Origin: Acanthaster planci | Lineage: Eukaryota; Echinodermata; Asteroidea; Valvatida; Acanthasteridae | Length of the DNA stretch: 24,220 nucleotides | NCBI RefSeq assembly: GCF_001949145.1 | Contig: NW_019091491.1 | Coordinates: 905,732-929,951 of the forward strand | Direction: 5' to 3' | In this document: positions 1-10,688 of the stretch, piece after piece | Layout of the letters: every line of letters starts with the position of its first letter | Numbering within the stretch: the first letter of the stretch is position 1 | Position numbers and translations under genes: made by a program | Notes under the pieces: model-generated | Databases searched by the model: none | What the model was told of the DNA's origin: nothing | What the model saw: only the letters and a program-made list of their open reading frames with translations

Positions 1-1073
1 CATATGAATAACTTGTGACTTGACTTCAGACTTGAGGTCTCGTGTTGATCAGAAAGCATCTTAAAGTAAATGCCTGTACTGGAGTTATTTCTGATTACTA
101 GCAGTGGAATTCAAAGTAAGATGCAATTGGTACTCAGTAATTAGAAGCTCGTAAAAAAGAACAAATCTTCAAAAATGATACACAAAAGTGTACAATACTT
201 GATGAGTCTGCAGATTGTCAAAGAAACTGTTACATATACTTTAATGTAGTCTCACACTGAGTATCCAAGAGTATGATTTCAGATCCGATATGAAGGATAT
301 CCATTTCATTTCCATTGGATCATGTGCCTGGGATCTTCCGGCTGATTTAACTTAACTTTAGACTCTGCACCTAGGACCTCTCTGATGAATACACCTTAAG
401 GTCCAGCACTCTAGATACTCCAGCTGTATGTTACCCACTTGCAGATCCTACAGCTCAAATATCCCAGATCCAGATGATGTATTTGCGCATTTTAGAAAAT
501 CCTACACTCAAGATATGCCAGTGAATGTTAGCGACCTTCACGGATGTTGTACCTCCTGTATATCAAATGTTTAGGCATTTGAATATTTCAGTATCCACCC
601 TCAGTATATGTAACCAAGATATAGGAGAGTCATTTATGAAGTATTCAAAATATCTTTAGTTTCTTTAGAGGGCATTTGAGGATTAATAGATGCAGATATA
701 CAAGCCGATTTCTGAATTCATTCGTGCCATTTTCAGTTAGAGTGTTTAATAGAAATAAAGTATCTTGAGTTTTGTTCTTATGTTTTTAAACATATTATTT
801 TTGTTTCACTGTTCGTAATTTATCTCAATGCATGTACAATTTGTCTGTCTATGTATGATTCAAAACTCTCAGTTTTTAGTGTTTTTAACTGCAATTTTAA
901 TTGGGGTTTTGACAGCAGCAGACGTGAAAATTTTCCATTTTATTTGTTTGAAATGGACAATAAAGGATCCTTTAATCTTTTTTATAATCTCATCTCATTC
1001 CCAATGTTGCCAGTGTAATATTTTGTGTTCTTTCCGTCGCCCACCCATTATTTCTGTTTTTGGTTGTTTGTAG
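1..1073. other. intron upstream of the first visible CFAP74 exon
   Basis: AT-rich sequence with no open frame resembling an exon. It ends in a pyrimidine-rich tract and the acceptor TAG at 1071-1073. Because the first visible exon opens in mid-protein, this stretch is read as part of a CFAP74 intron. I see no clear repeat or regulatory site in it. Confidence 0.6.
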
Positions 1074-1229
1074 TACCAAGAGGTTCTGGACATCTGCTGT
1101 GCAGCGGCAACTCTCAGCATTTGCCTGAAGGGCCAGGGGATAAGCCCCGTGGTGAACATTTCACTGAAGGAGCCCAAGCTGGATCTGGGCTACGTGCTCG
1201 CAGGAGAGGAGACCTCAGAAACCTTTAAG
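1074..1229 (+). CDS. CFAP74: CFAP74 exon a (first in window)
   Basis: 52 codons, starting and ending in phase 0, from YQEVLDICCAA to EETSETFK. Acceptor tttgtag, donor gtatgc. It carries the end of one Ig-like unit and the DLGYVLAGEE stretch typical of the opening strand of the next ASH-type unit. Confidence 0.72.
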
Positions 1230-4200
1230 GTATGCTGCCTGTTGGATGTGGACCATATGGCAATCTTTCTGCAGAATTGCAGAAACAGTATGCAAGACGG
1301 CCTTTGTACATGTATATGCACAAACCGTGTCTTGACTCCATAGTGTTTTCCTAATGGGGGCATGATCTTGAGTGAGGAAATTACAAACATGGCTTTCTTT
1401 AGGCATCTCGTAGGTGGAACTGATTTCCTTTGTTCACAATTGAACTGTATGTTTTAAGTCATGTAAACAAGGTTAACAAAAGGTTGTTTTGTGCTATCAT
1501 GTTCATGGTCAAAAAACCTGTATTGAGAAGTGAAATTTGCGAGACTAACGTTGTAACGGTAACATTTTGAGTTTCATATTCATGGAACTCGTGGGATAAA
1601 GGTAAGAAGTTCAACAATTTTAGTTGATTTGAGGCACTCTAATTTTTGAGTGAACACAATGACTTGCTCATTCTTTTCACAGCTAGAGAATGTGTCCCCG
1701 CTCGCTGTGGACTACGTCATCAAGCTCGCCAGCCTTTCCTTCCGGAAGCATGCTGACCAGCAAGGCTTGCCACTCTTCATCCGCCGTGACGCTGCAGCAG
1801 ACGCCGGAGTGGTTGGCAAAGCCAACCTCAGTGGGAGCAGTGTCTTTGACTGTGTTCCCTGCGAGGGCACATTGCAACCAGGTATGAAGCTGGCCTTGAA
1901 TGGATTTGGGGCAAGCCAGTTGCAAATGTTGAAATTCCAACAACAGAGTTTGGACATAACAGTGATTGATTTTTTGACGCAACAGTACCAGAATTTTGAC
2001 CGTAGAGAAATGGAATTTACCCCACCATTAATTAGCAGGCAGAAAACCAGTTTCTGAATTTGGATATCTTGTGCACTTTCTTGTCACTCTGTTTTGCAGG
2101 TAGCAAGACGGAGATCTCAGTCTTCTTCCGCCCTGACCACCCCTCCGAGTGCTTCTCGGATGTGGCCCAAGTGGTGCTGTACGGAAAGCAGGAGGCCCAT
2201 ACCATTCACCTGACGGGGGCGGCCAAGTCCAAGATCATGTACCTCCTGGGAGGGGATCAGATGCAGCCGCCCGTGGAGAGCCTGGCCGTTGTGCCGGTCA
2301 CAGACGAAGAAGAAGGTCGTTCACCTCCTTCCTGCTCAGTTGAAACCTAAACCCTTGTTGGATTCTCTCAGGCAGGCTTTGCAACGGAATGCAACACAGC
2401 TGAAGTGGGAACCAAAACGCAACAAAATGCAACACAGTTAAAATGAGAACCCTGAAAAATACAACAAAATGTAACAATCTCCAAGAGTAGATTTAATACT
2501 AGTAAATACTAGTCTAGGCAATATTAAGATTATGCAGTATGCTTTGCAACTTATGTTGATTATTGAACGCAACATTATGCAACCGTTGCTGTGACCTGTT
2601 CTTTTTGCAGGGTTAACAGCATTGTCAAAAGAGAGATGTCTAACGTTTTTGCTTAGCATCAGTACCCTGTCTCTTCTCAGTTTGAAACTCTTCCCGTATC
2701 TAATAAAGATGAAGTCTGTTACTTCATTTTTACAGACCCTAAAGCTCTCCCTCCAGCGATTCCAACATTGCTGTCATTCCGGGCCTTGAGCAAGGAAGAC
2801 GAAACCGTCCCAGCGAGTAGGCAGCTGCAGGTGGGATGCATACGCACCATGGCCATCAGCCAGAAGAAGGTTTGTACCCTTGCTGCTGTTTGCTGCTGAT
2901 TCCCACTAGGCCAGTGTCTCAAGGCTGCATTTTAACCCCCTCGTAGTTGTGCTTAATATGTTGCAGCTGTTCTGTGGTCACCTGGGGAGTCAGGCTTAAG
3001 TGGCATGAAGGCCCAGCCCACTTGACTTGATTTTGATAAATTACAAGGTACCAATTCATCTCTGGAACCTATTTTTAAGAAGTACTATGCACCCAAGGAA
3101 TGAAATTCAGTTTAAAAAAAAAAATTGAAGAATAAAGTTTTTAACGACCGTTTAGCCTATATCCACGCATGCAACGTTTCCTCGGATCAGCTAATATTTT
3201 TGTTTTTCACCTCTCACTCATGCAATTGGAAACTGAAAAACACCTACCAAGTCTTGTAAAGATTCAAATTTCCTTGTTTCTTGTCGAAGTCCAAGTTGCA
3301 TGGCTTTATATCACTGCATTATTTCTTGACAAAAAAGAACGCTTTTTGTTATTGTTTATTTAAGAAAGGTTGATTACATAAAGATGAAAGCGGATAAATT
3401 TTTTCAATCAATTTTAATATTTGCTTAAGAATTTTTTGAGCAGATTTGTTACCATCAATATGGTGAACATGGCATTACATTTGCGTTGGACAGCATATAT
3501 TTCCCAATGCCTCCACAAATTACTGAAATTTGCAATAAAAATTTGACATTAAAAACCCAGTTCGATCCCTGGGATTGCTTTGAATGTACAGTTCGGTGAA
3601 CAGGTATAGTACATATATGCATCACAGCCTTCAGAATTAGTAGTGTTTTGTTTTTTGACAGTGCATATCAAGAGAAATACCTGGGGGTGAGGTTTACAAA
3701 AGTTCTGAAGGGGTCTTCAAAAGCTTACTATCCCCTTCCCAGATTCTGGTTTAGTTTGTTTTTTTAAGCCAAACAAGTGGGAAATAAACAGTCTCAATTT
3801 GTATCACTCTTTTGAGTTTGGAAATTTCTTTTTGACAAGCCCAAAGAACTTCCATTAGGTGGTAGAATAGCCCCCTCTATTTTTGTTGAGCATCAGAGCT
3901 GTAGGGGGGAATGACTAATTCACGGACGGTTTATTTAGTGACACGTTCAACAATCCACCTATCCAAAGACTTTTACTCAGGCATTGCACAAGTCCAAATG
4001 AGGCACTTGGCTTCTCCTTTTATGGCAATAAACAAGAAAGAAATATGTATTTAAGACTCAGTTTGTGAGATTCAGTCCCAATTACAGTTGTTGAATTTGT
4101 CCATAGAGCTCAGGTTTAAATGGTTGCCATCAAAATTGAGGCATATTTGCAGTGCCCAGATGATGCTGTTTTACACGTCTCTCATTGTTTTTTATTTTCC

Positions 4201-5099
4201 TTGTTTTCTTATGCTTTTGCTCTCTCTAAATGTTTAGAACGGGGAGTTCTTCTTTGACAATCTGAACATGGTGACACCCAAGGGGTTTGCTGTGGACACC
4301 CAGCGCGGCATGGTGGAAGCCGGCATGACCAGAGCGGTCAACATCACCTGGACACCCCCAAAAGGGCATGATGTAAGTTCTGTTTATCAGTGTTGTCTGA
4401 CTACGGACTCGAATCCAAATTCAAATCTGCTTTTTCATAGACTCAGACTCGTACATACTGGACTTGGTCTCAGTGGTAAGGACTTGAGTCCGGCAAAAAT
4501 GGAGTTATGTTGATCACAGGTGGATCACTCCGATGTGACACACTATGCACAGATGCTGTCCATGTGGATCCTGATGCATCACTGTACCTACACTGGTTTC
4601 AGAAATTGTTTTGCCCATATTGTTTTATGTTGAATATTTGGTCTGGAATTAGTCCATCACTCCCTATCATGCATTGGAGATGAACATTTCGACAAGCATT
4701 TCTGTCTCTTACCTAGCCCTGGATGAGACTGACAGCATTATTACAAAGTAGATATTGAAAGCACCCAAAAAGTTTTATATGGATTGTTGTTGCAACATTT
4801 CTGCTGAATGTTTTGTTGATTTTGCATCAACCATTTTTCCTCCTCAATCTTTAATAGTCCTAGGCCGTACAGTTTCATCAGTAAAATTCAAAAGCTGGCA
4901 CTAACGTTAACATTTTCCCAGCATGGAAATCCCACCAATAATTCACCTTTGCTGTGACTTCTTATTCCCCGCCCCTTCACTCCAGCCGAATATGGTTATT
5001 GAGGCCAGCATTATCTTCAACCTGAAGGGGGATGTGCTGGAGAGGTACAACCTCATCCTGCGAGCACAGGTGGTTACAGAGGAGATGCCTTCACCATAG
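1074..5099 (+). CDS. CFAP74: CFAP74-like cilia- and flagella-associated protein, C-terminal part (six exons, 5' end outside window)
   Basis: Seen: exons 1074-1229, 1683-1881, 2100-2315, 2736-2869, 4238-4372 and 4986-5099 join in frame (954 nt: 317 residues plus stop), every intron being GT-AG. The protein is hydrophilic and beta-rich, without signal peptide or membrane segment. It contains Ig-like stretches of the ASH/MSP (HYDIN-like) kind: an N-terminal DLGYVLAGEETSETF segment, then a strand-rich segment around FFRPDHPSECFSDVAQVVLY, then the segment VPVESLAVVPVTDEEE, and a last domain that includes NGEFFFDNLNMVTPKGF. Known: CFAP74 (human C1orf222) is an axonemal protein of the motile-cilium central-apparatus (C1d) region and carries such domains. 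Inference: the assignment rests on the remembered pattern of the CFAP74 C-terminus (SVF near a VP.EG turn, a GGD..PVESL segment, and a KGDV..Y ending). Other ASH-domain ciliary proteins (CFAP65, HYDIN, CFAP47) are the alternatives. The missing N-terminal part should hold most of the protein. Confidence 0.75.
1683..1881 (+). CDS. CFAP74: CFAP74 exon b
   Basis: 66 codons plus one base. Acceptor ttcttttcacag, donor gtatga. It begins LENVSPLAVDYVIKL, which continues the Ig-like fold from the previous exon (ETFK/LENVS), and ends at the turn VPCEGTLQPG. GC-rich coding sequence against an AT-rich intron. Confidence 0.72.
2100..2315 (+). CDS. CFAP74: CFAP74 exon c
   Basis: Continues the split Gly codon as SKTEISVFFRPDHPSE and ends in an acidic DEEE run. 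Acceptor gttttgcag. The donor GAAG|gtcgtt is weaker than the others in the gene but is the one that keeps the frame into the next exon (phase 1). Confidence 0.7.
2381..2476. repeat. degenerate ~38-bp tandem repeat in a CFAP74 intron
   Basis: Two units start at 2381 and 2419. They share the pattern GCAAC..AATGCAACACAG followed by GAACC. A third partial unit with CAACAAAATGTAAC follows. Similar GCAAC-rich words recur further into the same intron (about 2567-2590). Confidence 0.45.
2736..2869 (+). CDS. CFAP74: CFAP74 exon d
   Basis: Reads DPKALPPAIPTLLSFRAL and ends AISQKK. Acceptor atttttacag, donor gtttgt. It is a proline-rich linker leading into the last beta domain. Phase 1 in, phase 0 out. 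Confidence 0.7.
2870..4237. other. 1.37-kb CFAP74 intron
   Basis: AT-rich, with A and T homopolymer runs (for example 3114-3124). I see no open frame with exon character and no clear mobile element. It is bounded by donor gtttgt at 2870 and acceptor tgtttag ending at 4237. Confidence 0.6.
4238..4372 (+). CDS. CFAP74: CFAP74 exon e
   Basis: 45 codons, phase 0 on both sides. Acceptor tgtttag, donor gtaagt. Encodes NGEFFFDNLNMVTPKGF through NITWTPPKGHD, the body of the final Ig-like domain. It lies after the longest intron in this part of the gene. Confidence 0.72.
4986..5099 (+). CDS. CFAP74: CFAP74 terminal exon
   Basis: 38 codons including the TAG stop at 5097-5099. Acceptor cttcactccag. 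Encodes the last strands (IEASIIFNLKGDVLERY) and a short acidic tail ending EEMPSP. A 14-bp tandem repeat begins on the stop codon itself. Confidence 0.72.
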   Translation, partial: PNMVIEASIIFNLKGDVLERYNLILRAQVVTEEMPSP

Positions 5100-5137
5100 C
5101 AACAGCACCCTAGCAACAGTTTCCTAGCAACAGCAAC
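5097..5137 (+). repeat. three-copy 14-bp tandem repeat at the CFAP74 stop codon
   Basis: The word TAGCAACAG occurs at 5097-5105, 5111-5119 and 5125-5133, an exact 14-bp period, and the first TAG is the stop codon. Each unit carries AGCAAC, which fits the RGYAAC half of the RFX X-box consensus. A fourth AGCAAC follows at 5132-5137. No left half-site is present, so an RFX role is only a possibility. Confidence 0.7.
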
Positions 5138-5554
5138 AAATTGAAGAACTGGCTCACTTCAACAACACTGAGAGTTTATCTCTTCAGAGTTGTTTAAATG
5201 CCTTGGATTCTAGATACGGTTCCCTAAATTTTCTAATAGTTTAGTAAGAGAATGTCAAAAATGCTGTCTCAAGTAATACGCATGCGTATGGATATGTGTA
5301 CTTGTATATCAAAACTAGGAGGAAGGTTTTGAAATGGATATCTGTAAAAACTTACAATTCTTTGACATGCCTCTTCTGCGGGACGTTTCCTTTGTTTCCT
5401 TGTCGCTATGAAAGCCCAGAGAAATTAATCGTTTTCCTCCTACACACACTCTTTCAAAGTTAATTTTTTCCAGGATTTCCTTGACTCTTCATTTTGTCGT
5501 GGATAACCCTGACAACCACTGCCTCTGAAACTGTGCCTAGAGTGGCAAAGGTTG

Positions 5555-5640
5555 TGTGGATCTGTGCAAGTCCATGCATCTTCATTGTGGGGACCTGTGT
5601 AAGTCCACACATGTCTTTATACCCTGCATCATGTGGACTT
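5555..5640. repeat. imperfect tandem duplication with a small inverted repeat
   Basis: Two ~31-bp units of the form TGTGG..CTGTG.AAGTCCA start at 5555 and 5586. AAGTCCACACATG at 5601-5613 can pair, with a two-base gap, with CATGTGGACTT at 5630-5640. No coding content is seen. Confidence 0.4.
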
Positions 5641-5792
5641 CACTTTTTTCTGCAGGTCCTCATAATGCACGTATAAGCGAGGACACCTTTCCAGCCTCCA
5701 TTTGGCATAGGTCCCAATAATCTTCAGCCAGTCTAAAGTCTTCGAATATGCCCCATTCTTTTCCTGCCACCCCACCCAGCAGAAGACAGGAG

Positions 5793-5798
5793 AATAAA
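5793..5798 (+). terminator. candidate CFAP74 polyadenylation signal
   Basis: AATAAA about 0.7 kb past the stop codon. It is the first canonical hexamer I find downstream. No transcript data support its use, and the sequence could equally be a chance match in AT-rich DNA. Confidence 0.25.
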
Positions 5799-6008
5799 TT
5801 TAGCACCAAAGTGTTTACACGATACGTTCTAATACTCCCAGTCCAGAGTCTCATCACACAAATCCAAACACATCACCATTCGGTCGTAAAACCCCGCACA
5901 TTACATTGTTATTATCCAACCAAGCACATTGATGAGCCTCGCTACCGTTCTTCAGCTGAATGGAAGAAATAGAAGTTTGAGATGGCTGAATGGGCACCGG
6001 AAGCACTT

Positions 6009-6078
6009 TTAACCCTAACCCCCTTGGGTGTATGTAAAATCGTATTGAAATTGGAGGATTTGGGAGTTTTAGGGTTAA
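6009..6078. mobile_element. 70-bp piggyBac-like mini foldback with TTAA ends
   Basis: Starts TTAACCCTAA (6009-6018) and ends with the exact reverse complement TTAGGGTTAA (6069-6078). TTAA duplication followed by CCC-type termini is the hallmark of piggyBac elements. The unit is far too short to be autonomous, so this is a MITE relic at most. A chance repeat of telomere-like CCCTAA words is the alternative. Confidence 0.35.
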
Positions 6079-6544
6079 GCTAGAATGTTACAACTTAGGA
6101 GCCTGGAAATTGCCCTGTGGCCCTTCTGGCGGTTGAGGCATAAGTTTGGAGCTTATTTTTTTCGAATTTTCGAATTGTTATTATGATAGTCGCTGATCAA
6201 ATTTGCATGGACATAAAGACCTGTACAATAGTATGCCATTAGTTGGTTTATGACATGGAGATCGCGTGCGGCGCGCAAATTTCACATTTAATGCTGACAC
6301 AGATTTAATTAAGTAAAAAGTTGTCTATGTCTATTAACGGTCTTTTTCCCGGGATTAATGTTCTTTGCTCTCCCAGTGCACTAGTGGATTTTTTTTAGAA
6401 TGAGAGAAAGGCAATTTTTTCTTAGCCTATTTCGTTTCTTTTCCCTCCAATTTTTTTTAATGTAAAATCCTCCCTAAATGCAACTTCACAACCCCCTGGC
6501 CAGGATTGCCATGGAAGTTACACAAAAATTCTCAAATGTTTCGG

Positions 6545-6732
6545 CAGTGGCGTAACTAGGGCTGTTATGTCTAGGGGCATCCGGGGATGCACTTATTTTT
6601 TTCAAAGGGCTACCAAAAGGCAGTGAGCTGCAGCAGAGGTTGTTCATGGATTCCAAATGGGGGGGGGGGGTCATCCAGGGGCACGGGTATTCGCTGGGGA
6701 GCACGTACCCCCCCCCCATAGTTATGTCACTG
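6545..6732. mobile_element. 188-bp hAT-like MITE
   Basis: Left end CAGTGGCGTAACTAGGG at 6545 and right end CCATAGTTATGTCACTG ending at 6732 are imperfect terminal inverted repeats (about 13 of 16 positions). The flanking octamers TGTTTCGG and GGGTTTGG agree at 5 of 8 positions, consistent with a decayed 8-bp target duplication of the hAT type. Inside, a run of 12 G (6659-6670) faces a run of 10 C (6708-6717), giving an internal GC hairpin. There is no transposase, so the element is non-autonomous. Confidence 0.55.
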
Positions 6733-9070
6733 GGGTTTGGTCCCCTAAAAAAAAATGGCATCCCCACCCCGTCCAAGAGGTGATTCTGGATCCGCATTTG
6801 TGTAAAGGCGCTGTACCCGTTTCAAATAGGTATCTCAATTCCCTTATAAAATGTATTTGCAGGCCCTGTGTATGTTGTGACGATGACTACTTCCACATAA
6901 TATGACGACTAACCTCGTATCTAATAATGCCTGCTCCTGTTGATTCAGGTCGTTTGTCCTATCTGGGCTTGCGTAGATGCTGATTGAAACTGACTCCCGA
7001 CCCCAAGGCTAAAGCAGGCTATCAAGACAGAAAGCTAATCCGAGGCGCGGTCTCTTTTCTGATTGCGGAGCGCTCTAGTATGTCTGTGCTTGTTATTAAA
7101 AAAGCGGGAAAGATTAACGTTAGAAGGGATGGGGAAAGTTAATGTGCTTTCGTTTGTGATATTTACTAACTTATATTCTGTATATAACGAGTCACTGGAA
7201 AGATATTTGGTCGCATTTTCGTGGTTTTGTGTGTTTGAACAGATTTGCTCTGTACAGGGTTAAGCGAACGTTGTCTTAAATTTTAATACCTTTGAAAAAT
7301 TCTCTGAAGTGCTGTAGTGTGCGAATTTGAATTTTTAATATAATGTGTAACTGAATTTGAATATAAAGGAGTGGATGTTGGACAATTTAGTGACTGTTAT
7401 TCACACCATTTGTATGATTTTGTATGAGTTTATACACACCTTGTTGAATCAATTTGACACTTTTGACACATCAATTTTACATTTTATTAATTAGTTCAAA
7501 TCTTACCATAATTACACTAAAGTTGCTTTCACGAAAGGGTTATTCCATTAGTTATGCTGGAAACGTACCGTATCGATTCCAGTCGTTTCCAGTAAAGTGC
7601 AAAACGAACAAGCAGCTAGCGGCGACGGAACCTTTGGAATTTTCGATTTCGGAAAACTTTAAACTGGATTGTTTCGTATTGACAACTTCTTCGGTGTTCA
7701 AAAAGTTGAACAAGTAAGGCGAGATTGTCTGTACCTCTTTTTTTCCCCAAATTGTATTTCACACAACTGTTTTAAAAGGAAGTGACTTATCTGCAAGCTT
7801 TATGAGAAATACGCTCAATTTGCAAACCGTAGGCTGACGTTAGCTGCATGCCGATGCCCGAGTGAAGTTTGTGTAAACAGTTGGGCTCGTCTGTCTAAAG
7901 TACAGCGGCGCCAGTAGGCTCATGTAGCTATATAGATGCTAGTTAAGCTCGGCATTCTACAGGGGAATGCGTGACTGAGCACTAAAGAGGAATCCCAACA
8001 CGACGCCTTTAACGTAGATCTGCGCACTTCCGCGTTTGAAAAAGAGGCTGTATGTGTCAGTTTCAATTCTTAATACGATCAGACGATTGAAAGTAAGGAG
8101 TTGAGACACAAAATGAATAAAGGAATGTTAAATTCAAACTTTTCAGGCTGCAAATTTTTGTTGAGTCTTTCAGAATGACTCGACACGTGAAATCGAGAGA
8201 AAAAACAATGGCAGTTTACCGCGGACTAACGTACCTGCGATGGTCGTGTATCTAGTGCAGTGGGCGTGGTTTTTCAACTAAAGTGGTATCACACTTATGA
8301 ACCGGATACTCCATGTACTGTGTGGACTCCGCAGGCACGAGCGACAAAGAGAGCCTCGGTTTCGATGCGGATTTGCGCAGATGGCGCTAATGTGAAATCC
8401 GTCTAAGAAATCGTGTCAGTGGGGACTCCATATATAACGAAAATGCCTGGGCCTGCGGAACACTTATTCCTCGCCTTGGCAAGCCGGAAGTCCTATTCCT
8501 TTCCAACACTCAAACCCCTGACACAAAGCAACATATTAAGCGCCGCTGATAAGATAAGACAAGCCTGCTTTCGCCTAGCATGCAGTAGTACCCTACACTA
8601 AGCGATGTTTTCTCAGGGTGCATTCCACCAAATGGTTGTATTTCTGCGCGCGAGCTCATTGATATTCTGTGATCTCACGGGGTTTTTACAATAAGACAGG
8701 CCATAATCAGGAGGCATCATAGAAATATTTCTAATCTCGAATTTAGGACTGATAGTCTCCAGTTCAGGGTATTTCTTTCACAAAAAGCCCGAATCCGACC
8801 TATTTTGAATAGAGACGGGCGGCTACATTCAAAAATGAGCGCTTAGTTTTATTGCTATTTTGGGGGGTACCTCGTTCAAAGGCGAGTAATTTTTTTCGTG
8901 GCTAACCCCCATGAAATCGAAAAGAAAAGTGATATTCTGGCCATAATCTTGAATTTCCAGTGACAAAACGGAGGCCAACCTCTTCACGAGAGTCAACAGG
9001 CGGCGCTTTTTCGGTCCGATTTTGCACTGTTTTCTATTGGTGTAGCGCAACCCTCAGCGACGGATTCTCC
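6733..9070. other. intergenic DNA without recognised gene
   Basis: Mixed-composition non-coding DNA. Short frames near 7454-7717 and 8413-8601 encode nothing recognisable and lack splice context. No RNA gene, promoter or terminal repeats could be supported. Confidence 0.5.
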
Positions 9071-9216
9071 TTTGGTAGTAACTGCGCATCGCTGGTTCAC
9101 GAATAACTATGAAACGCAAGCGTTTCTGTCGCATCGCTACCAACAAAATGTCGCATCGCTACCAACAAAAATAAACACTCCCAACCAACGTGGCTCTTTT
9201 CAATCGATGAGGGGTG
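9071..9216 (+). repeat. dispersed repeat, copy 1 (intergenic)
   Basis: Aligns, at very roughly 70% identity by eye, with 16149-16269 in the same orientation. Shared anchors are TTTGGT, CTGC.C.TCGCTG, ATGAAA.GCA, CCAACAAAA, CCAAC.TGGCT and TTTCAA.CGA. Copy 1 differs by an internal perfect 22-bp tandem duplication. The family could not be named. Confidence 0.6.
9127..9170 (+). repeat. perfect 22-bp tandem duplication
   Basis: Units 9127-9148 and 9149-9170 are identical. Each begins TGTCGCATCGC and ends CCAACAAAA. The second dispersed-repeat copy has only one unit, so this looks like a recent local duplication inside copy 1. Confidence 0.85.
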
Positions 9217-9723
9217 CTTATGCCCAGGGTTGAATGCTACAAGCCTGGTGCACACCAGAGCTCTCCGCGTTTCGCCAGCGCGGTAAGAAGCACACGAGAC
9301 TTTTAAAAGCAATTACAAATCGAAGGTCTTCGAAGTGATTGTATCAGTCATTGAAATCTTCAAAATTAATTAGGTGTATTTATGGCGGTATTAATTCAAA
9401 CCTTGGGATTTACATACATTGCAGTTCGTGTCAACGTTAATAAGCGCGGTTAAATTTTTTTAAAACACTTCTCAACTCGTAGATTTATGTTTTCCTTTAC
9501 CCGCACCTCTTTTCCTGCTTGTGGTATTTTGTTTCTGCGGGTAGAAAGTATTTGAAAGCTTTTATCGAATTTATTGTACTGATAGAAACTGAAAAAAAAG
9601 TCGGAAAAGGTATCAGAACGAAAGTGCTGGATTCTTTAAACATTGAAAACAGTATTCTTTTTTTTAAGTTTACACCTTAGAGATATCCACATTACATCAC
9701 TACCCTTGTAGGGTACCCCTCCC

Positions 9724-9741
9724 CCACAGGTATACCTGTGG
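9724..9741. promoter_or_regulatory. 18-bp perfect palindrome containing paired CAGGTA sites
   Basis: CCACAGGTATACCTGTGG equals its own reverse complement. It contains CAGGTA and TACCTG back to back, the core type bound by Snail/ZEB-class zinc fingers. Binding is inference only. Confidence 0.35.
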
Positions 9742-10681
9742 ATACCTATCTGTTGGTATAGGCTCCAGGAACACCATGTTCACGCATGAATTCGCATCTA
9801 CTCCCAATCGCGCCCGGTCTTGTTCAAAACTTTCTGCAAAGACGATTATATACAAAGCCAAGGGTTGCAATCTTCACTGTCATTTTACTCCCTCTCTCAG
9901 GGAAGTGTGGTCAGAAGGAAACATACGAAAAGAGTGAAATGAGACAAAAAATAACATCCAAGAAGACGATATTAAAAAGACATGAAAAGGAAAAACCGAA
10001 GAGCACTCGGAGGAACACCCCAAAGAAAGAAAGATTCTGTCCAAGGGCTCTCCTAACTGAAAAGTTTACCTTAAATTTTGAAAGACATTTATAGTGCAAA
10101 AGTCCGTTTATAATTCATGCTGAACGGATACCAAGGTTGTCGATGGCCCTGTAACGCTGTGATCAACGGACCGAGTTGCAACATTGGAAATTCTTCTAAA
10201 AAGAATCTCTGTGCCCCCACCCCCGTTTTTAGTTGGTTTCTTCATATTTTTGTGAATAATTACAAGACAGGACGTTTTACTGCGGAGCCACATTTTTTAA
10301 TAATCTGTGTCAAAAAATCCTTTTAATTTTTTAAATAGATTTTGCGCTGTATCAAGTAACTGATTGTTTTTATCATAAAAATGTGTTGTCCATGAAGCCA
10401 GGTTGTGGTCGTCAGCGCGGTATAAAATTGGCTGAAGCCAGTTACGATCTGAGGGACAGCCAGTTCTGTGTCAGTGTAAAACCTGTTTCAAATGAAATCC
10501 TAATTAATTGCTTTGCTAACAATGAAGACCAACTTGAGGTGTCGGATCCGGCGGGAGAGGAGTCTTTTCTTTTCACCAACGACAAAAGTAATTCCGGATG
10601 TATGGCTTGAGTGGGAAAAGTTAAACTGAATTTTAGACCTTGAGGCATTAATTGGAAATATTTATTGCAGGCATCAAAAAT

Positions 10682-10688
10682 TGACTCA
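10682..10688. promoter_or_regulatory. AP-1 (TRE) heptamer TGACTCA upstream of the metalloprotease gene
   Basis: Exact TRE consensus about 330 bp before the predicted transcription start. It is one of five such heptamers found in the window, all in the 10.7-16.0 kb stretch covering the upstream region and introns of the protease gene. Confidence 0.35.

Larger units (their letters stand above)
5100..6544. other. CFAP74 3' flank and intergenic DNA
   Basis: Probably contains the CFAP74 3' UTR at its left end, followed by non-coding DNA. Apart from the repeats listed separately I see no gene. Short open frames here show no codon structure or recognisable domain. Confidence 0.5.

Noticed and set aside
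6001-6080. CCCTAACCC words as interstitial telomeric sequence.
   Set aside because: Only one to two repeat units on each side, in inverted orientation; the foldback reading explains them better.
9786-10094. 102-codon lysine-rich open frame on the plus strand.
   Set aside because: The composition follows an A-rich DNA tract, with no known domain or supporting splice or promoter signal.
10383-10610. 75-codon open frame on the plus strand with fairly protein-like composition, preceded by a TATAAAA-like word inside it.
   Set aside because: No recognisable domain, no splice sites linking it to exon 1, and a longer frame overlaps it on the other strand.
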